Shown piece by piece: positions 13,913 through 57,842 of a DNA stretch of 64,000 nt. The stretch lies in contig CM060068.1 in the NCBI GenBank assembly GCA_030533445.1, forward strand, positions 17,699,479 through 17,763,478, given 5' to 3'. This stretch comes from Cyprinodon diabolis. Its lineage: Eukaryota; Chordata; Actinopteri; Cyprinodontiformes; Cyprinodontidae. The notes under the pieces were generated by a model. It did no database searches and was not told the origin of the DNA. It was given only the letters and a program-made list of their open reading frames with translations. The stretch's first letter is position 1; every line of letters begins with the position of its first letter. The position numbers were made by a program, and so were the translations under genes.

Positions 13913-16900
13913 CCCGAAATTCCCGAAGATTCCTCGGAGGAGAATCGTGGCGGGGCCTACACTGCTCGTACTCCTGCGGGTGTGAGCGGCTGAGATGATA
14001 AAAAAAAAAAGTTGGTTGTGTTATCAGACTTGGTTTTCACTGGTTCCCGACACATTTTAGAGATGACTGTGGTTTGTTTTTTGTCCGACTTGCCATGACC
14101 GAAATACTGCCAGACTGGCGAACTACAAAAACCCTTCTTTGGAACAGTTTCCTCCGCCTCTCCTGCTGCGACATCTGCATGTGCTCTGTGTTGTGGTTTG
14201 AGAGGGCGGCGCTTTGTGACGCCATGCCTGGGTCCGCGATTGTGATCGGTTGGGAGGAAGCAGTGACTAGCATAAACCTACATGCTAGGCTAAAATGAGA
14301 AGGAAGGAAAACTGCGTTTCTTTATCGAACTTTTATCGAGCCTATTTTTTTCTATTGCGCCACACGTCTATCGATCGATATATATCGTTATTGAATTATC
14401 GCCCAGCCCTAATTTGAAGTTCCCAAAGATACACTCTGGGTAATTCAAACTCAGTTTCTGATGGCAAAAGTTTCTGTTACAGATGAGCACCCACCATCAT
14501 ACATTTAAATAAATTAGTTTGGCTATAGAAAGTATTGTGTAAAATAATTAGTATATAAAAAAACAAACAGTTTTTCCTCTGTTTACTATTTTTTCCTTTC
14601 CTGTTCTTTAACATTGATGAGATGTGTTAGGTGTAGACAGTACAGAATATGATCTGAATGTGATGTTTATATTTGATATTAATTGTTTTTGCAACTCTGG
14701 GTGAAGGTACCGGAAACTGGCTCTGAAATGGCATCCAGATAAAAACCCAGACAACAAGGAAGAGGCAGAGAAAAAGTTTAAAGAACTTGCAGAGGCCTAT
14801 GAAGTCCTGTCTGACAGTAAGTCCCAATTTAAATATTTGTGTCGCTGAGTTGTTAATGCTCTACAAACCTTTTTTTTTTTTTTTACATAAGATATATCTT
14901 TTCGTATAAAAACAAAAGCTATTTTATACCTCTGTTTTGTGATTTATCAGCTTACAACTAGTGTCAACCTGTGTTGAAAATGTTATTTAAAAAAATGACT
15001 TCTAAGTGGATCTACTGTTTTTTTCCTCTTTACCAGAGAGCAGACGCGATGCATATGACAGATATGGAAACGACAAAATGCCACACTCAGGTAATTACAC
15101 TGAGGCACATACAAGATCAGTGGTTATCATGTACTTTGGAATACAGTAGTTTGTATCTAAAAATTGTACAATTTTTCCCCAGTTATTAATTTTTTAAAAT
15201 ATCCATTTACTCTGACATCTACTTTTCTCAGGTTCCTCCACCGCAGACTTCTCAGACCTCTCAGGATTTACCTTCACATTCCGCAGCCCAGACGAGGTTT
15301 TCAGAGAGTTTTTTGGTGGACAGGATCCTTTTGCTAGCCTTTTTGGTATGGTAAACAGCTTTATCTTTTGATTTTATACCTTTTCAAATTTTCTTTCCAA
15401 TTATATAATTCATTTAGACCTATTAAAGGGTCAATAAGTAGGGGACTCGTCTGAAGTGAAAAGCATAGTTTTTATAAATCATCATTTCTTTCCTAAACAT
15501 CTTTCCTTCTATATTTCTGCACTGATGCTAACATAACTGTGTATCTCTCCAGATGACTTTGCTTCATTCGGAGTCCCTCAGTCTCACCTTGGCCCCAGTC
15601 GGTTCTTCTCTTTTCCCTCAGCTGGAGGTAAAAACATAATTCTTTAAAAAGTTATCAACATTAAGATATTTCATGATAACTTTCCAGTGAGTCTATCTAC
15701 ATAACTGTAGTTTGTTTAAAAGTAGGTTAATCCTTAAAAGGCAGTGGGATTGAATTTAATAACATTGTTATTATGACACACCTCTTATTTAGCCAGTGTT
15801 CTGGATTACTGAAGCAATTTTCTTACTTTATATCTTAATTTTCCTGCTACAGCAGCTTGTTTTTGGTTATATTCTGACGGTCTGCACAAATTAAATGTCA
15901 TATTAACATTTCCTCTCATGTTTTCTAATCTTTTCATTTTCTGCAGTTGGATTTAGCTCTTTTTCTACTTCCTTTGGTGGTTTGGATGCGATGGAGAGTA
16001 TGGGAGGAGGAATGGGTAACTTCAAATCGATTTCTACCTCTACTCGCATTGTAAATGGGAAACGCACCACCACTAAGAAGTATGTGAAAACCTTAACAGA
16101 TAAAAAAGATTCAGCTGTTTAAATACATGACACACAAAAGTGAAGTAAAGCTTCACAATGTCCCTTCCACGCACTCACCAATCTGAAATTCAAAGATTTT
16201 CCCAGGATTAAGTATAAGCTAATGTTGGTCATTTTTAAGCTTATTAGTATCTTATTATATCAATACCGTGGTTAGTCTTTTATGGTGTCCAAATGGTAGG
16301 AAAATATAAGATATTGGTAAATAACTGTTGTTTGTGATAAAGCGATTATTAATGTCAGACAGTGATATCTGTCCAGATTTTCATATTGTGCATCGATACA
16401 AAATTTCTTGGATCTAAAACTAATCCTTGTTTGTATTACTTGCAGGATAAAGGAGAACGGTCAGGAAAGGGTGGAGATTGAAGAAGATGGGGTATTAAAG
16501 CAGGTTCTTATTAATGGTAAGAAACTTTACAAAATGAAGTGCTGATAGATTTGAAATGTATAATTTTAGGTTTGTGTGAAAAATCCCTTTATTTTAAAGC
16601 TCACGAAACATTTTTTTTTCATTTCACCGTTTCTAAAAATGAATAATGCACATTTTGCGATGTTTAATCTGACCTTCAGAATATACCATTGATATTGCAT
16701 TTCTGTAGATAAAGGCAGAGTATTTATCACCTCTGTTTCCTTAAGTCATTGCTATACGGCACCCATATTGGTAAGCTTCCTGAAACAAGACCTCAAACTT
16801 TGATTATTTTTATATTTAATGGGACATATACTGAACAATTATCAAAAAAAGCTCACATTTATTAGGGGGAACTTTATAAAGAATAAATCTCCTGCTTACA

Positions 16901-19236
16901 GGGTGCACATCCTTGACTCTTATTTCAACATTTTGTGCTATTGAGTGCACATCTGTCTTCAACTATAGTGAATTTATGACTTCAATTAAAAAATCCCTTG
17001 CAGGACAGTATAATCCCAGTATTCTTGAGTGAAAAAAAAAAAAATATAAACCATACAATAATTATAGCCTTAAGAAAGTAAAGAACATGTGTTGATTAAA
17101 GGCAGCAGCTGTCAGTCAGCCTTAGGATAATGTGAGAGGCTCTGGCTTCTAACCAGCGCTCCTAGTCTTTGTTCCAAAACAGAATGAACAAATCACAGAA
17201 ACATTTAACCTTCAGTGAGCACTTTTTCTGAAGGTCACTGAGTCAGTGGCTTTGTGCCATTCTTGTAACGTGTTACCTAATAACGCGTTAGTGCCAACAC
17301 CGACTACCAATCAAGTTGTAAACTAGATAATGTTATTGTGGTTACAACAGACCTTTGGACATTTATGAGTTTGACTGAATATGTATTTCTGATTTCAGAA
17401 ACAAACATTCAGCCAAGCTGATAAATATCGAAACGGCCAATTAAAATGTGTAAACATTTCTAGGTATCTGAAGCTTAATATCTACAGCACAATTTTATTT
17501 TTTAAACATTCTTAAATTCAGTTAGAAATCTGTTATTACAGTTCTGACTATTTAAGTGATCTACAAATGTAGGAGGAGAACACTTTAAATAAATGTCAAA
17601 ATGGCCTGCCATACAGGACTACATATAAACGTATTCATTATCAATTAACAATCTTCTCCAATGGAACCTCCCTCTTCTCTGCAGCTGTAGAGCTGTAGCT
17701 CTTTCTTTTAAAAACATGTTCCAACTCTGCTGGTAAAGATTCTCAGTCATCCACGTCATAGTCATCCCAAAATGGTTAAGAAAATTAAAAAATAAACCAC
17801 TGGAATTTATTTTCAAGTTTGAAGACATTTTGCTTCCCATCCAGGAAGCTTTCTCAATTCAAAATGTCTGGAGTAGCGTTTCATTTCCAGGCTTATAGAG
17901 TGGCCCAAACAAATGTTCCAAATCCCCATAAGCCTGCATTAAAATCTCTAGTTCCAGTGGTGTGACATGAGCAAACTTCCTCTGGCCTGTTGTGGTGATT
18001 CATTGAATCAGGGCTCCACTGATGATGACTTTTAATAGTTGTTATGCACACACTTGACTCTTGAGTGGATGTGCTTAGGATTCATTAAACTAACTCCATA
18101 CCAGCCGATGGGAAAGCAAAAAAAATCAGTTTCCAACCTCAGGCTGGATCAATCCAGAATTATGGGTTTGACCAAAATATTGTTGAAACTGCAGTGTGAA
18201 ACAGACCTCAGAGGTCTCTCTCTTAAAGCCCCGTCACATTCAGACACTCCACTACACCTTTAGTCCAGCTGGTGGCGCCAGTAAGGACACACAGCTAGTG
18301 TTCCCCTTTACTTTCAGTGTTGACCAATTATAAGCAAATCCCTTAGCATAAAGTTTAAATAATTATTTGAAATGACCTCAAGTCACAACAGCCCTTTTCC
18401 ACATATGCATTTCTGTTCACATGTTTGCTTCAGGCTTTGGTTTGTAGACAATAAAACTCTATTTACGTTAAATAGCACAAATCTTCTGAAATGCAAAGAT
18501 TTCTCCAACGGTGATGGTTAAAATAGCGTTATTCGTTCAGCCATTGCTTATTCACTGCTATATATAACATTAAGACTAATATTATGTAATCAGGGATTCA
18601 GTTTGTTTTACCATGTGTTGAACAAACAGAGAAATGTCTTTATATGTGTTTTTCATAGGTGTGGAGGACGAAATGGCTCTTGCACTTGAAGTCAGTAGAA
18701 GAGAAGGACAACAGTCCGCTCAGAAACCACAGCTCCTGAATGGATCACCCTATCACTCCGACCGTCACAGCACTGCGCCTGCACATCGGTCATTTAGCGC
18801 AGCTCCCTTTTATAACCATGTGGATGACAGTGAGGATGAAGAAGAAGATGAAGACCTTCAGATGGCTTTGGCATGTAGCCTGTCAGAAATGGAAGGGCAG
18901 CAGAGAGCCGGTGCTACCAACTTCATACCAGGTGCTGTGGGTAGGGGCAGAACCAAACATACTAAAACTGGGGGCAACACAGTAGAAGGGCTTGTTAATG
19001 GACAAACTGTTCATATGTCCAGTGTGTACAAAGTAGTTGGAGAGGGGAAAGGTGATGAGGGGCACTTTAAAGTTAGCACAAGTTCTGGAGCTAGCTCTGA
19101 AACAAAGCAGAATGGAACCAGAGAGCCAGCTACAGCTGCTCCCACTACACTGCCGACTGAAGAAAAGGTCAAACCAGTGGCAAAAACATCAGAAGGGAGT
19201 GTGAAAAAGAACAGGTGTGGGTGTGTTGTGTTATAG
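12086..19236 (+). CDS. dnajb2: DnaJ (HSP40) subfamily B member 2, J-domain co-chaperone with UIMs
   Basis: Coding exons are 12086-12150, 14707-14816, 15037-15090, 15232-15345, 15553-15627, 15947-16079, 16446-16516 and 18659-19236, joining in frame to 1200 bases (399 residues). The J domain is N-terminal with HPD at residues 31-33, which stimulates HSP70 ATPase. A Gly/Phe/Ser-rich linker follows ([15 protein letters not shown]), then a block ending [12 protein letters not shown] shared with DNAJB6. Two ubiquitin-interacting motifs follow, around residues 209-226 ([12 protein letters not shown]) and 262-285 (acidic run, then [12 protein letters not shown]). UIMs separate DNAJB2 from DNAJB6 and let it deliver ubiquitinated clients to the proteasome. 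The C-terminus CVVL is a CaaX box; the final Leu predicts geranylgeranylation, as in the membrane-anchored human long isoform. At 399 residues it is longer than human DNAJB2 (277/324), mainly between UIM2 and the tail. Intron 2 is swollen by repeats. Confidence 0.93.
12655..13184. repeat. foldback / miniature inverted-repeat element in dnajb2 intron 2
   Basis: Arms at 12655-12689 and 13149-13184 are reverse complements over about 35 bases with about three mismatches (shared core ctcaaggacccagatgtg). They enclose about 460 bases. Weaker complementarity seems to extend outwards: gcccagagtaa near 12513-12524 is echoed as an inverted ctctgggtaat at 14434-14444, beyond the hAT insertion. This may therefore be the inner part of an old palindromic element later hit by the hAT copy. 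No coding capacity is visible. Confidence 0.5.
13460..14411. mobile_element. non-autonomous hAT-superfamily element with 8-bp target duplication
   Basis: The element begins TAGGGCTGGGCGATA and ends TATCGCCCAGCCCTA, and is flanked by a perfect 8-bp duplication (atttgaag, 13452-13459 and 14412-14419), the hallmark of hAT transposition. Its 952 bases include a (TA)n run at 13882-13909 and a GC-richer centre near 13930-14260, with no transposase frame. Sub-terminal cgataa/atcgat motifs recur at both ends. It lies within dnajb2 intron 2, where it should be spliced out. Confidence 0.8.
16517..18658 (+). other. dnajb2 intron before the last coding exon
   Basis: This 2.1-kb intron separates the [12 protein letters not shown] block from the UIM exon. 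It contains one interspersed repeat (about 17735-18000, listed separately) and otherwise unremarkable AT-rich sequence. Confidence 0.45.
17735..18000. repeat. dispersed fish repeat, copy 1
   Basis: The sequence around 17741-17775 (gattctcagtcatcc, followed by gtcatagtcat) is shared with 50559-50585. The part after it, reading like acattttgcttcccatccag, resembles a high-copy fish interspersed repeat. The boundaries are approximate. It carries no coding frame and sits in a dnajb2 intron. Confidence 0.5.
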
Positions 19237-21085
19237 CATGGTCTCATTGCATATCTAGGAAGGCTCCCCTTCCTCTTAGCATGGTGTCAGCTTACAGCCA
19301 CAAATTATAGTACATGCAAAAAGGATTCTTTACCTAAAGGTCTGGCAGCTGTTTGCTAACAGTATGCAATATTGAATCATGCACATAAAATGCTAAAAAT
19401 ATTTTTGAATTCTTACTTGCAAAAGAACAATGAATGATTGTTTTGAAATGGAGAGAATGTCTGAGTAGACAGGTGGAAAATGTAGGAACCTAGAAAAGAA
19501 CCGCTTTAAGTTTTTTAAAACTTTTTGCAGATTGTTAGAAACTGAGGTAAGTTTGGATTAAAGTCAGCTTTGGTTTCAGAGAGATGGTTTGAAATGCATC
19601 ACTTCTAAAGTATAGCAGGTTGGTGTTATAGAGAAATAGATTGAACAGATAAGGTTAGTTTAAAGAAAATGCCGAATCAAAGTGAAATTTATATGTGTGC
19701 CTCTCTCAGTGTGTCTTTGAGAGTTTGAGTCTTTGAGAACCCTGCCATAAACTATGCCAAACCCATGCCTGTCTCAAGCAAGTGATTCAAATCAAATAGT
19801 ATGTCAGAGGGCTTTCAGTGGAAGTTCTTATCTTTGATTAAAGATGTCTTCTGTTAGTACCTGACCAACATTAATGGAAAATTTAGTTATTCAAAGCACA
19901 CATCATGGAGTTAGGAATACTTTATATTTATGTACTGGTGCTGAATACATTTTTTAAGAACTGTGTTGTGAAATGTGCAGTGCCTTTAAAAAGTACACCC
20001 TGAACTGTTTTAGTTTTAATGTTTTCTAGACCTAGACTGGAAGGGACACAGCAATACAAAGGATTGTTCTATTCAGATGAGACCAAAGTGTAATCTTTTG
20101 GCCAACAATTGAACCAGTGACTAAACTAAGGGTCACACCTTCTATTCCTAATATTCCTGTTTTTTCAACACTAGTGACCTTTGACAAGAGGTTAAAATCC
20201 TACATGAATTCACAATGTTTACCCGTTTCTAAGTTCCTTTAGATAAAAGCACCCTTACTCACAAATGAATTAATAAAAAGCAAATTTATTATGATTGTGC
20301 TTTCTATATAAGAAATAATTAACAAGTAAAAAAAGATTGCACTAGATAAGTTAAAGTTCAGGCACCATATCTCAGCCTTTTTCCCCTCTTAAATTTTTTG
20401 CACTGCTCTCACCATTGCACTCTTTTTGCACATTACTTATACTACAGTAACAGTGCTGTGTGTTTGTTGCATTTATATGTAGGAGTCTGATAGGTACCAG
20501 CAGCTTTTTTTTGTTTGTGTGTGTGTGTGGCGGGGGACTCTTGCAATGAATGCTGGTGTCTCAGTAAAAAAGGCCTCGCTTCAGACCTCTAAGGACGTAA
20601 AATTATTGTTAAGTGGTGAAACACTATCTGTGAAACAGGGTTGTTCTTTGTTTTGTAAAACCTAATTCTGGAACTTTAGAAAGCCAAGTTTTTGCCAAAT
20701 CCCAAAAGCATTCAAATCAAATTATTACTAGTGTTGTGTAGTGTTTAAAGTACATTTTAGACAAAACTTGTTTTCTTGACTGCTGAAGCAGCAGAAAGTT
20801 AATGTGCCATAATTACTAAAACCTTGATATGTTTAATGATGCATATTGATTTAAACAAGACGATTTCTGTCCCTGGCAAATGAGATTTAAATTATGGAAA
20901 TATGAATTACAGATAATTCCTCCTCTTTACTAATAATGTGAAGCGGACATAAGAGCAAATATGACTAGATGGATTGTTTTATATACATATATATTGATTG
21001 ACTTAAAATATTGTACTACCTTGCACTACCATGTGTTATTTTTCAATTTAATAAACTGATAACTAATAAAGATTGAGCCTAAAGA
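19237..21085 (+). other. dnajb2: dnajb2 3' UTR with tandem polyadenylation signals
   Basis: The last coding exon runs into about 1.85 kb without splice-like breaks. Two AATAAA signals close it, at 21050-21055 and 21065-21070. A transposon relic lies at about 19977-20110. A short TG repeat follows at 20515-20528. I did not search for microRNA target sites. Confidence 0.6.
19977..20110 (+). mobile_element. Tc1-like transposon relic in dnajb2 3' UTR
   Basis: The segment begins gcagtgcctttaaaaagtac, like the ends of old fish Tc1-like elements. It contains ttcagatgagaccaaagtg followed by cttttggcc, a decayed version of the nucleotide sequence around the first catalytic Asp (the SDETK...LFG region) of Tc1-like transposases. 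No frame survives. Confidence 0.4.
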
Positions 21086-22316
21086 GGAGTTTGTTTTGTT
21101 TTTTTTACAGAATTCTATTGCCTCACTTTCTCATTAATCTTGTTCTAGTATTATTGATATTTGTCCTACTTTAGTCAGATATGTTTGATTAAATCCTGAC
21201 TCAAGCTGATATGTATTTTCGCTATAAATACATAATCGGTTAAAAAACAAGTGTATTTGGTTCTAATCTTACGGCATAACTTAAACCCTTGTCTCATACT
21301 TCCTACTTCCTGTTTCAGACTCAGACTTCAAGGCCTTCACAAGCTAACCTGATTGGCTCATGCTGCTCTGTGCGCTTAAGCCCCACCCCAAGGTAAAGAA
21401 CCATTGTGACTCTGCGGCATCCTGAACATATTTTTTTCTCCTTCTTATCCGTCCCCATATAGATTCTATCCCATCTCAAGATAAACTTTAACATCATTTT
21501 TTAACATCTGTTTTTTGCAGGTCTAAGGTCATACTCGCTACAATGCACTTTCTCTCGCCATGATGTGTTCTATCTCAGAATGAAACCTTGAAAACTTTGT
21601 ATTTGTTGCTTTGTGTTTCTTTTCTGTTTATAGCTTTTCAGAAAGCGAAAGAAGAGTAACTGGAAATATTTTGACAGCCAAGGACGGAATTATTATGTGT
21701 GCGACAAAAGATTGTGAATATTTTTTAAGCTTTGCTTTGGAAACCGGTACAAAATATATTAAAATCGTATTCAAAGAATAGGAAATTATATTTACTTAGT
21801 GAAAATGTTGCACAAATTCTGAAATATATTTTCGAGACATGAAACAGAGGAAATAAAGACTTTCTCTCTTTCCACTTTGATTAAATTTGTGTTAATCCTC
21901 CAGTTGTTTTGAGAATGATAATGACACATTCAATGAGAAATTGTCTCTTGACCAGAATCAGTCTGAACTTGATTTTCCCTGGGATGCTTATTAGAAACTC
22001 AAAAGGTCGGTATCTTTATCGGTACCTAGCACTCTTTAGAATGGAAGATCTAAGTCATGGATGCTGAATGAATGCTTTTTCAGAATTTGTAAGGTGTTTG
22101 AAAATGAGGTCAGAGAAATTGTACAACTAACTGAGACATTGCCTACTGGTTGCTCATGAGAACGAGAGACTGGTCCATACTTTCATCAAATAACGGGAAA
22201 GCTACATTCGGTACAGCAAAGTTGCGTTTTTTTTTTTTGGTCTTTTTTTGCTTTGAGCTCTCAACCTCTGTAATGAAACACACTGGAGTTGAAAACTCAA
22301 CATTTTGGGAATCTCT
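21086..22316. other. spacer downstream of dnajb2 with exon-like segments
   Basis: This stretch is mostly AT-rich. Segments at 21321-21401 (after ctgtttcag, before gtaaag) and from 21523 (after ttttttgcag) look like exons by their splice signals, and AATAAA occurs at about 21851. They could be alternative last exons of dnajb2, but the evidence is only signal-level. Nothing else is recognisable. Confidence 0.3.
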
Positions 22317-22576
22317 GGCTGTGTCCGAACATACACTCTAACCCCTAAATTCCTCAGTCACTGTATAGAGCAGGGACTATATAGTGTACTTTATAGTAAA
22401 GTCAGTTAACTTACCGTTCGGACAGATGATCACGGCTTTTCGTTCCCCGCTGGCCACATAACTCCACCTCCCTGCACTTTACCTGCAGCATCTTTGTTAT
22501 TTGTCACCGCTGTTGGGTAGCTGGGCCCATGATGGTTTGTAAGGAGAACTCTCCTCGAAAAGCATTCCGGGATATA

Positions 22577-23824
22577 CACTATATTGCCAAAAGTATTTGC
22601 TCACCTGCCTTGACTCACATATGAGCTTAAGTGACATCCCGTTCCTAATCCATAGGGTTCAATATGACGTCGGTCCACCCTTTGCAGCTAGAACAGCTTC
22701 AACTCTTCTGGGAAGGCTGTCCACAAGGTTTAGGAGTGTGTTTATGGGAATTTTTGACCATTCTTCCAGAAGCGCATTTGTGAGGTCGCACACTGATGTT
22801 GGACGAGAAGGCCTGGCTCTCAGTCTCCGCTCTAATTCATCCCAAAGGTGTTCTATCGGGTTGAGGTCAGGACTCTGTGCAGGCCAGTCAAGTTCATCCA
22901 CACCAGACTCTGTCATCCATGTCTTTATGGACCTTGCTTTGTGCACTGGTGCACAGTCATGTTGGAAGAGGAAGGGGCCAGCTCCAAACTGTTCCCACAA
23001 AGTTGGGAGCATGGAATTGTCCAAAATGTCTTGGTATGCTGAAGCATTCAGAGTTCCTTTCACTGGAACTAAGGGGCCAAGCCCAGCTCCTGAAAAACAA
23101 CCCCACACCATAATCCCCCCTCCACCAAACTTTACACTTGGCACAATGCAGTCAGACAAGTACCGTTCTCCTGGCAACCGCCAAACCCAGACCCGTCCAT
23201 CAGATTGCCAGATGGAGAAGCGCGATTCGTCACTCCAGAGAACGCGTCTCCACTGCTCTAGAGTCCAGTGGCGGCGTGCTTTACACCACCGCATCCGACG
23301 CTTTGCATTGCACTTGGTTATGTATGGCTTGGATGCAGCTGCTCGACCATGGAAACCCATTCCATGAAGCTCTCTGCGCACTGTTCTTGAGCTAATCTGA
23401 AGGCCACATGAAGTTTGGAGGTCTGTAGTGATTGACTCTGCAGAAAGTTGGCGACCTCTTCGCACTATGCGCTTCAGCATCCGCTGACCCCGCTCCGTCA
23501 GTTTACGTGGCCTACCACTTCGTGGCTGAGTTGCTGTCGTTCCCAAACACTTCCATTTTCTTATAATACAGCTGACAGTTGACTGTGGAATATTTAGGAG
23601 CGAGGAAATTTCACGACTGGATTTGTTGCACAGGTGGCATCCTATCACAGTTCCACGCTGGAATTCACTGAGCTCCTGAGAGCGACCCATTCTTTCACAA
23701 ATGTTTGTAAAAACAGTCTGCATGCCTAGGTGCTTGAATTTATACACCTGTGGCCATGGAAGTGATTGGAACACCTGATTCCAATAATTTGGATGGGTGA
23801 GCAAATACTTTTGGCAATATAGTG
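22577..23824 (-). mobile_element. full-length Tc1-like transposon (nested), short TIRs
   Basis: The element is 1248 bases long, flanked by TA at 22575-22576 and 23825-23826, the target of all Tc1/mariner elements. Its terminal inverted repeats are 29 bases and identical (beginning cactatattgccaaaagtat; 22577-22605 and 23796-23824). It contains one uninterrupted transposase gene on the minus strand and sits inside an older miniature element in the spacer between the dnajb2 and ptprn 3' ends. Confidence 0.92.
22659..23690 (-). CDS. Tc1-like transposase (intact ORF, 343 aa)
   Basis: The frame continues upstream, but I chose the start at 23690 ([10 protein letters not shown]) because it matches the family start and gives 343 residues, the usual Tc1 transposase length. 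An N-terminal helix-turn-helix ([14 protein letters not shown]) and a GRPRKL hook bind the transposon ends. The catalytic triad is complete: Asp154 (LWSDESRF), Asp245 (QHDCAPVH) and Glu280 ([11 protein letters not shown]), with 34 residues between the last two (DD34E). Family members cut and paste their element at TA sites in the nucleus. No stop or frameshift is seen, so the protein could be functional, although expression is unknown. Confidence 0.9.
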   Translation of the reverse strand: MGRSQELSEFQRGTVIGCHLCNKSSREISSLLNIPQSTVSCIIRKWKCLGTTATQPRSGRPRKLTERGQRMLKRIVRRGRQLSAESITTDLQTSCGLQISSRTVRRELHGMGFHGRAAASKPYITKCNAKRRMRWCKARRHWTLEQWRRVLWSDESRFSIWQSDGRVWVWRLPGERYLSDCIVPSVKFGGGGIMVWGCFSGAGLGPLVPVKGTLNASAYQDILDNSMLPTLWEQFGAGPFLFQHDCAPVHKARSIKTWMTESGVDELDWPAQSPDLNPIEHLWDELERRLRARPSRPTSVCDLTNALLEEWSKIPINTLLNLVDSLPRRVEAVLAAKGGPTSY

Positions 23825-24239
23825 TATCTGCTTGTCTAGTGACCATGGATGATCACTTTTCAAGACGCATTTTGGGAAATGTAGAGTCCACTACCTTTTC
23901 ATCTACTAGACATTCAACCACTCATCTAAAATGTTGTAATCACTATATGGTGGTTCGAGCGGACATTCGGACACTGCCTCTGAGTTAAGGATCTTTATTT
24001 TATTGGAAACGCACAAAGTAAGCAAATTCAGCAAGTCCGTATCATGAATTGAAAGCTGCATAGAAACCAAAGAACAGTTGCAAGACTAATAATTGTATCG
24101 CTTATTACTCTTAATAATCGTTCAAATATTAAAACATTAATTATAAATGAAAATAAAAAATGCACAATTATTTAAATCATACTATAAAATAAAACCAACA
24201 ACACAGGAATAATTTTCTTCTGCTGCATCACATCACAAA

Positions 24240-25056
24240 TTTATTAAGATCAAGTCAAAAATACATTTTTATAGATATTTTCTATTTGTCTGCTACATGA
24301 AATAAACAACCATCAGCATGAATTATTTACATTAATCACATTGACTAAGATGGCAAAAGAGTATGAAGAAAGCAACATCTTGGGTGGAAATAGGTAGATT
24401 TGTTGATGCCAATAGAAGGCATCCATCACTAAAAGAATCAGAGCCGGAGAGGAACTTACATCTTTAAGCCAAAGACACAGCCTCAGGGTAAAAAAACAAA
24501 TCGACAACATTGACACTTGACACAACCACATCCAAAGATTCAAAATAAACAGTACTTTCACGTTGACTTAGTAAGGTGAATGTATAGACATTTGGTTTTA
24601 ATGTATGTTGGTCTACTTATCAATGCAGCAAAACGTCTGTTTGTTATCCAGTGGGCACTGAGATTTATTTTATGACTTCATGGTCACAGGGAGGTATATT
24701 GTCTCCTCTTTTGTAAAGCATAAACCTGTATTCAGACAGGCACAAATGTTTGAATTTTATGTTTTATGGCTACATCCTTTTGTAATCAGGTGGGTAGCTG
24801 TTACGTTTGTGGTATAATTATGAATAAATGTAGTCCCATCTGGAGCCTATCAGAAACAAGCCACCACCTCATTATATTAAGCTGAAAAAAAGCTTTAAAG
24901 ATTAATAAATGAAACAGAAAATTAGGCTCGAAATTTCTGTAACTGTGTATACCCTTGTCTGCATCTAGATCAAAGAGATCCAATAAATATTTCCTTTGAA
25001 ACATGTATTTTGAGGTGCCTCCATGTCTGGTGGCCATGTTCCTCAACTGCTGGATC
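24240..25056 (-). other. ptprn: ptprn 3' UTR
   Basis: Below the ptprn stop codon (25057-25059) the minus strand continues without a recognisable exon to an AATAAA at about 24245-24240; another lies at 23999-23994. I take the nearer one, giving about 0.8 kb. dnajb2 and ptprn therefore converge tail to tail, with about 3 kb between their polyadenylation sites, much of it transposon. Confidence 0.5.
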
Positions 25057-57333
<32,277 letters not shown>

Positions 57334-57725
57334 GATCCCCTAAAGCTTTACTGCAAAGGATTGATGGAGATAGAAGAGTTTTCCACCTGTTTTAAATCCC
57401 CATTATGTTCAGATCATGTAAAGCGAGGACAAGGGAAAACAAATCAGAAGGGACTAAGAATGATGGATGGATAGGGAAGAAGGAATCCTTCCGATGAAAA
57501 GGCGGGGCGTGGGGAGAGAAGGAGGGCGCAGGCGGTGGACGCACAGCGGCGCACAGACTCACGACAGCATCGCTGCTCAAACAGCAAACAGCCTGAAAAC
57601 AGGGGAGTTCTCAGCAACAGAGGAAAGCTATACAGATGCGTCATCAAGGAAGAAAAAAGGGAGTGAAGGGGGAGGTGAAAAGAAAGCGTTAATTTAATAT
57701 TCCTCCCATCCAGATACGTCATAAG
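57334..57725 (-). promoter_or_regulatory. ptprn: probable ptprn promoter and 5' UTR
   Basis: Just upstream of the start codon (57333) the sequence becomes GC- and CpG-richer (about 57500-57560, with ggcggggcgtgg and several gcgc/cgc motifs). Two CRE-like motifs follow: tgcgtca at 57637-57643 and acgtca at 57716-57721. No TATA box is obvious. cAMP-responsive control would fit a secretory-granule gene, but that is inference from motif presence only. Confidence 0.4.
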
Positions 57726-57842
57726 TGCAGTTTCGTTTAAGCTGGACACGCGCAGAAAAACGTGGAGGCTTATTTTGCCTTCATCAGATGTGTTCAATAT
57801 TGTATTGTAGCGCAAACCAAGCTCCTCTTTACTTTTTTCCAC

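Larger units (their letters stand above)
22317..23978. mobile_element. miniature inverted-repeat DNA element, split by a Tc1 insertion
   Basis: The left end ggctgtgtccgaac (from 22317) and right end ttcggacactgcc (to 23978) are inverted repeats, with similarity extending to about 30 bases. A 3-bp tct sits on each outer side (22314-22316, 23979-23981), compatible with a PIF/Harbinger-type target duplication. Without the nested Tc1 element (22577-23824) it is about 410 bases with no coding frame. The superfamily assignment is an inference from the 3-bp repeat. Confidence 0.55.

Noticed and set aside
22597..23367. 256-codon + strand open frame
   Set aside because: It is the complement of the intact Tc1-like transposase gene on the minus strand.
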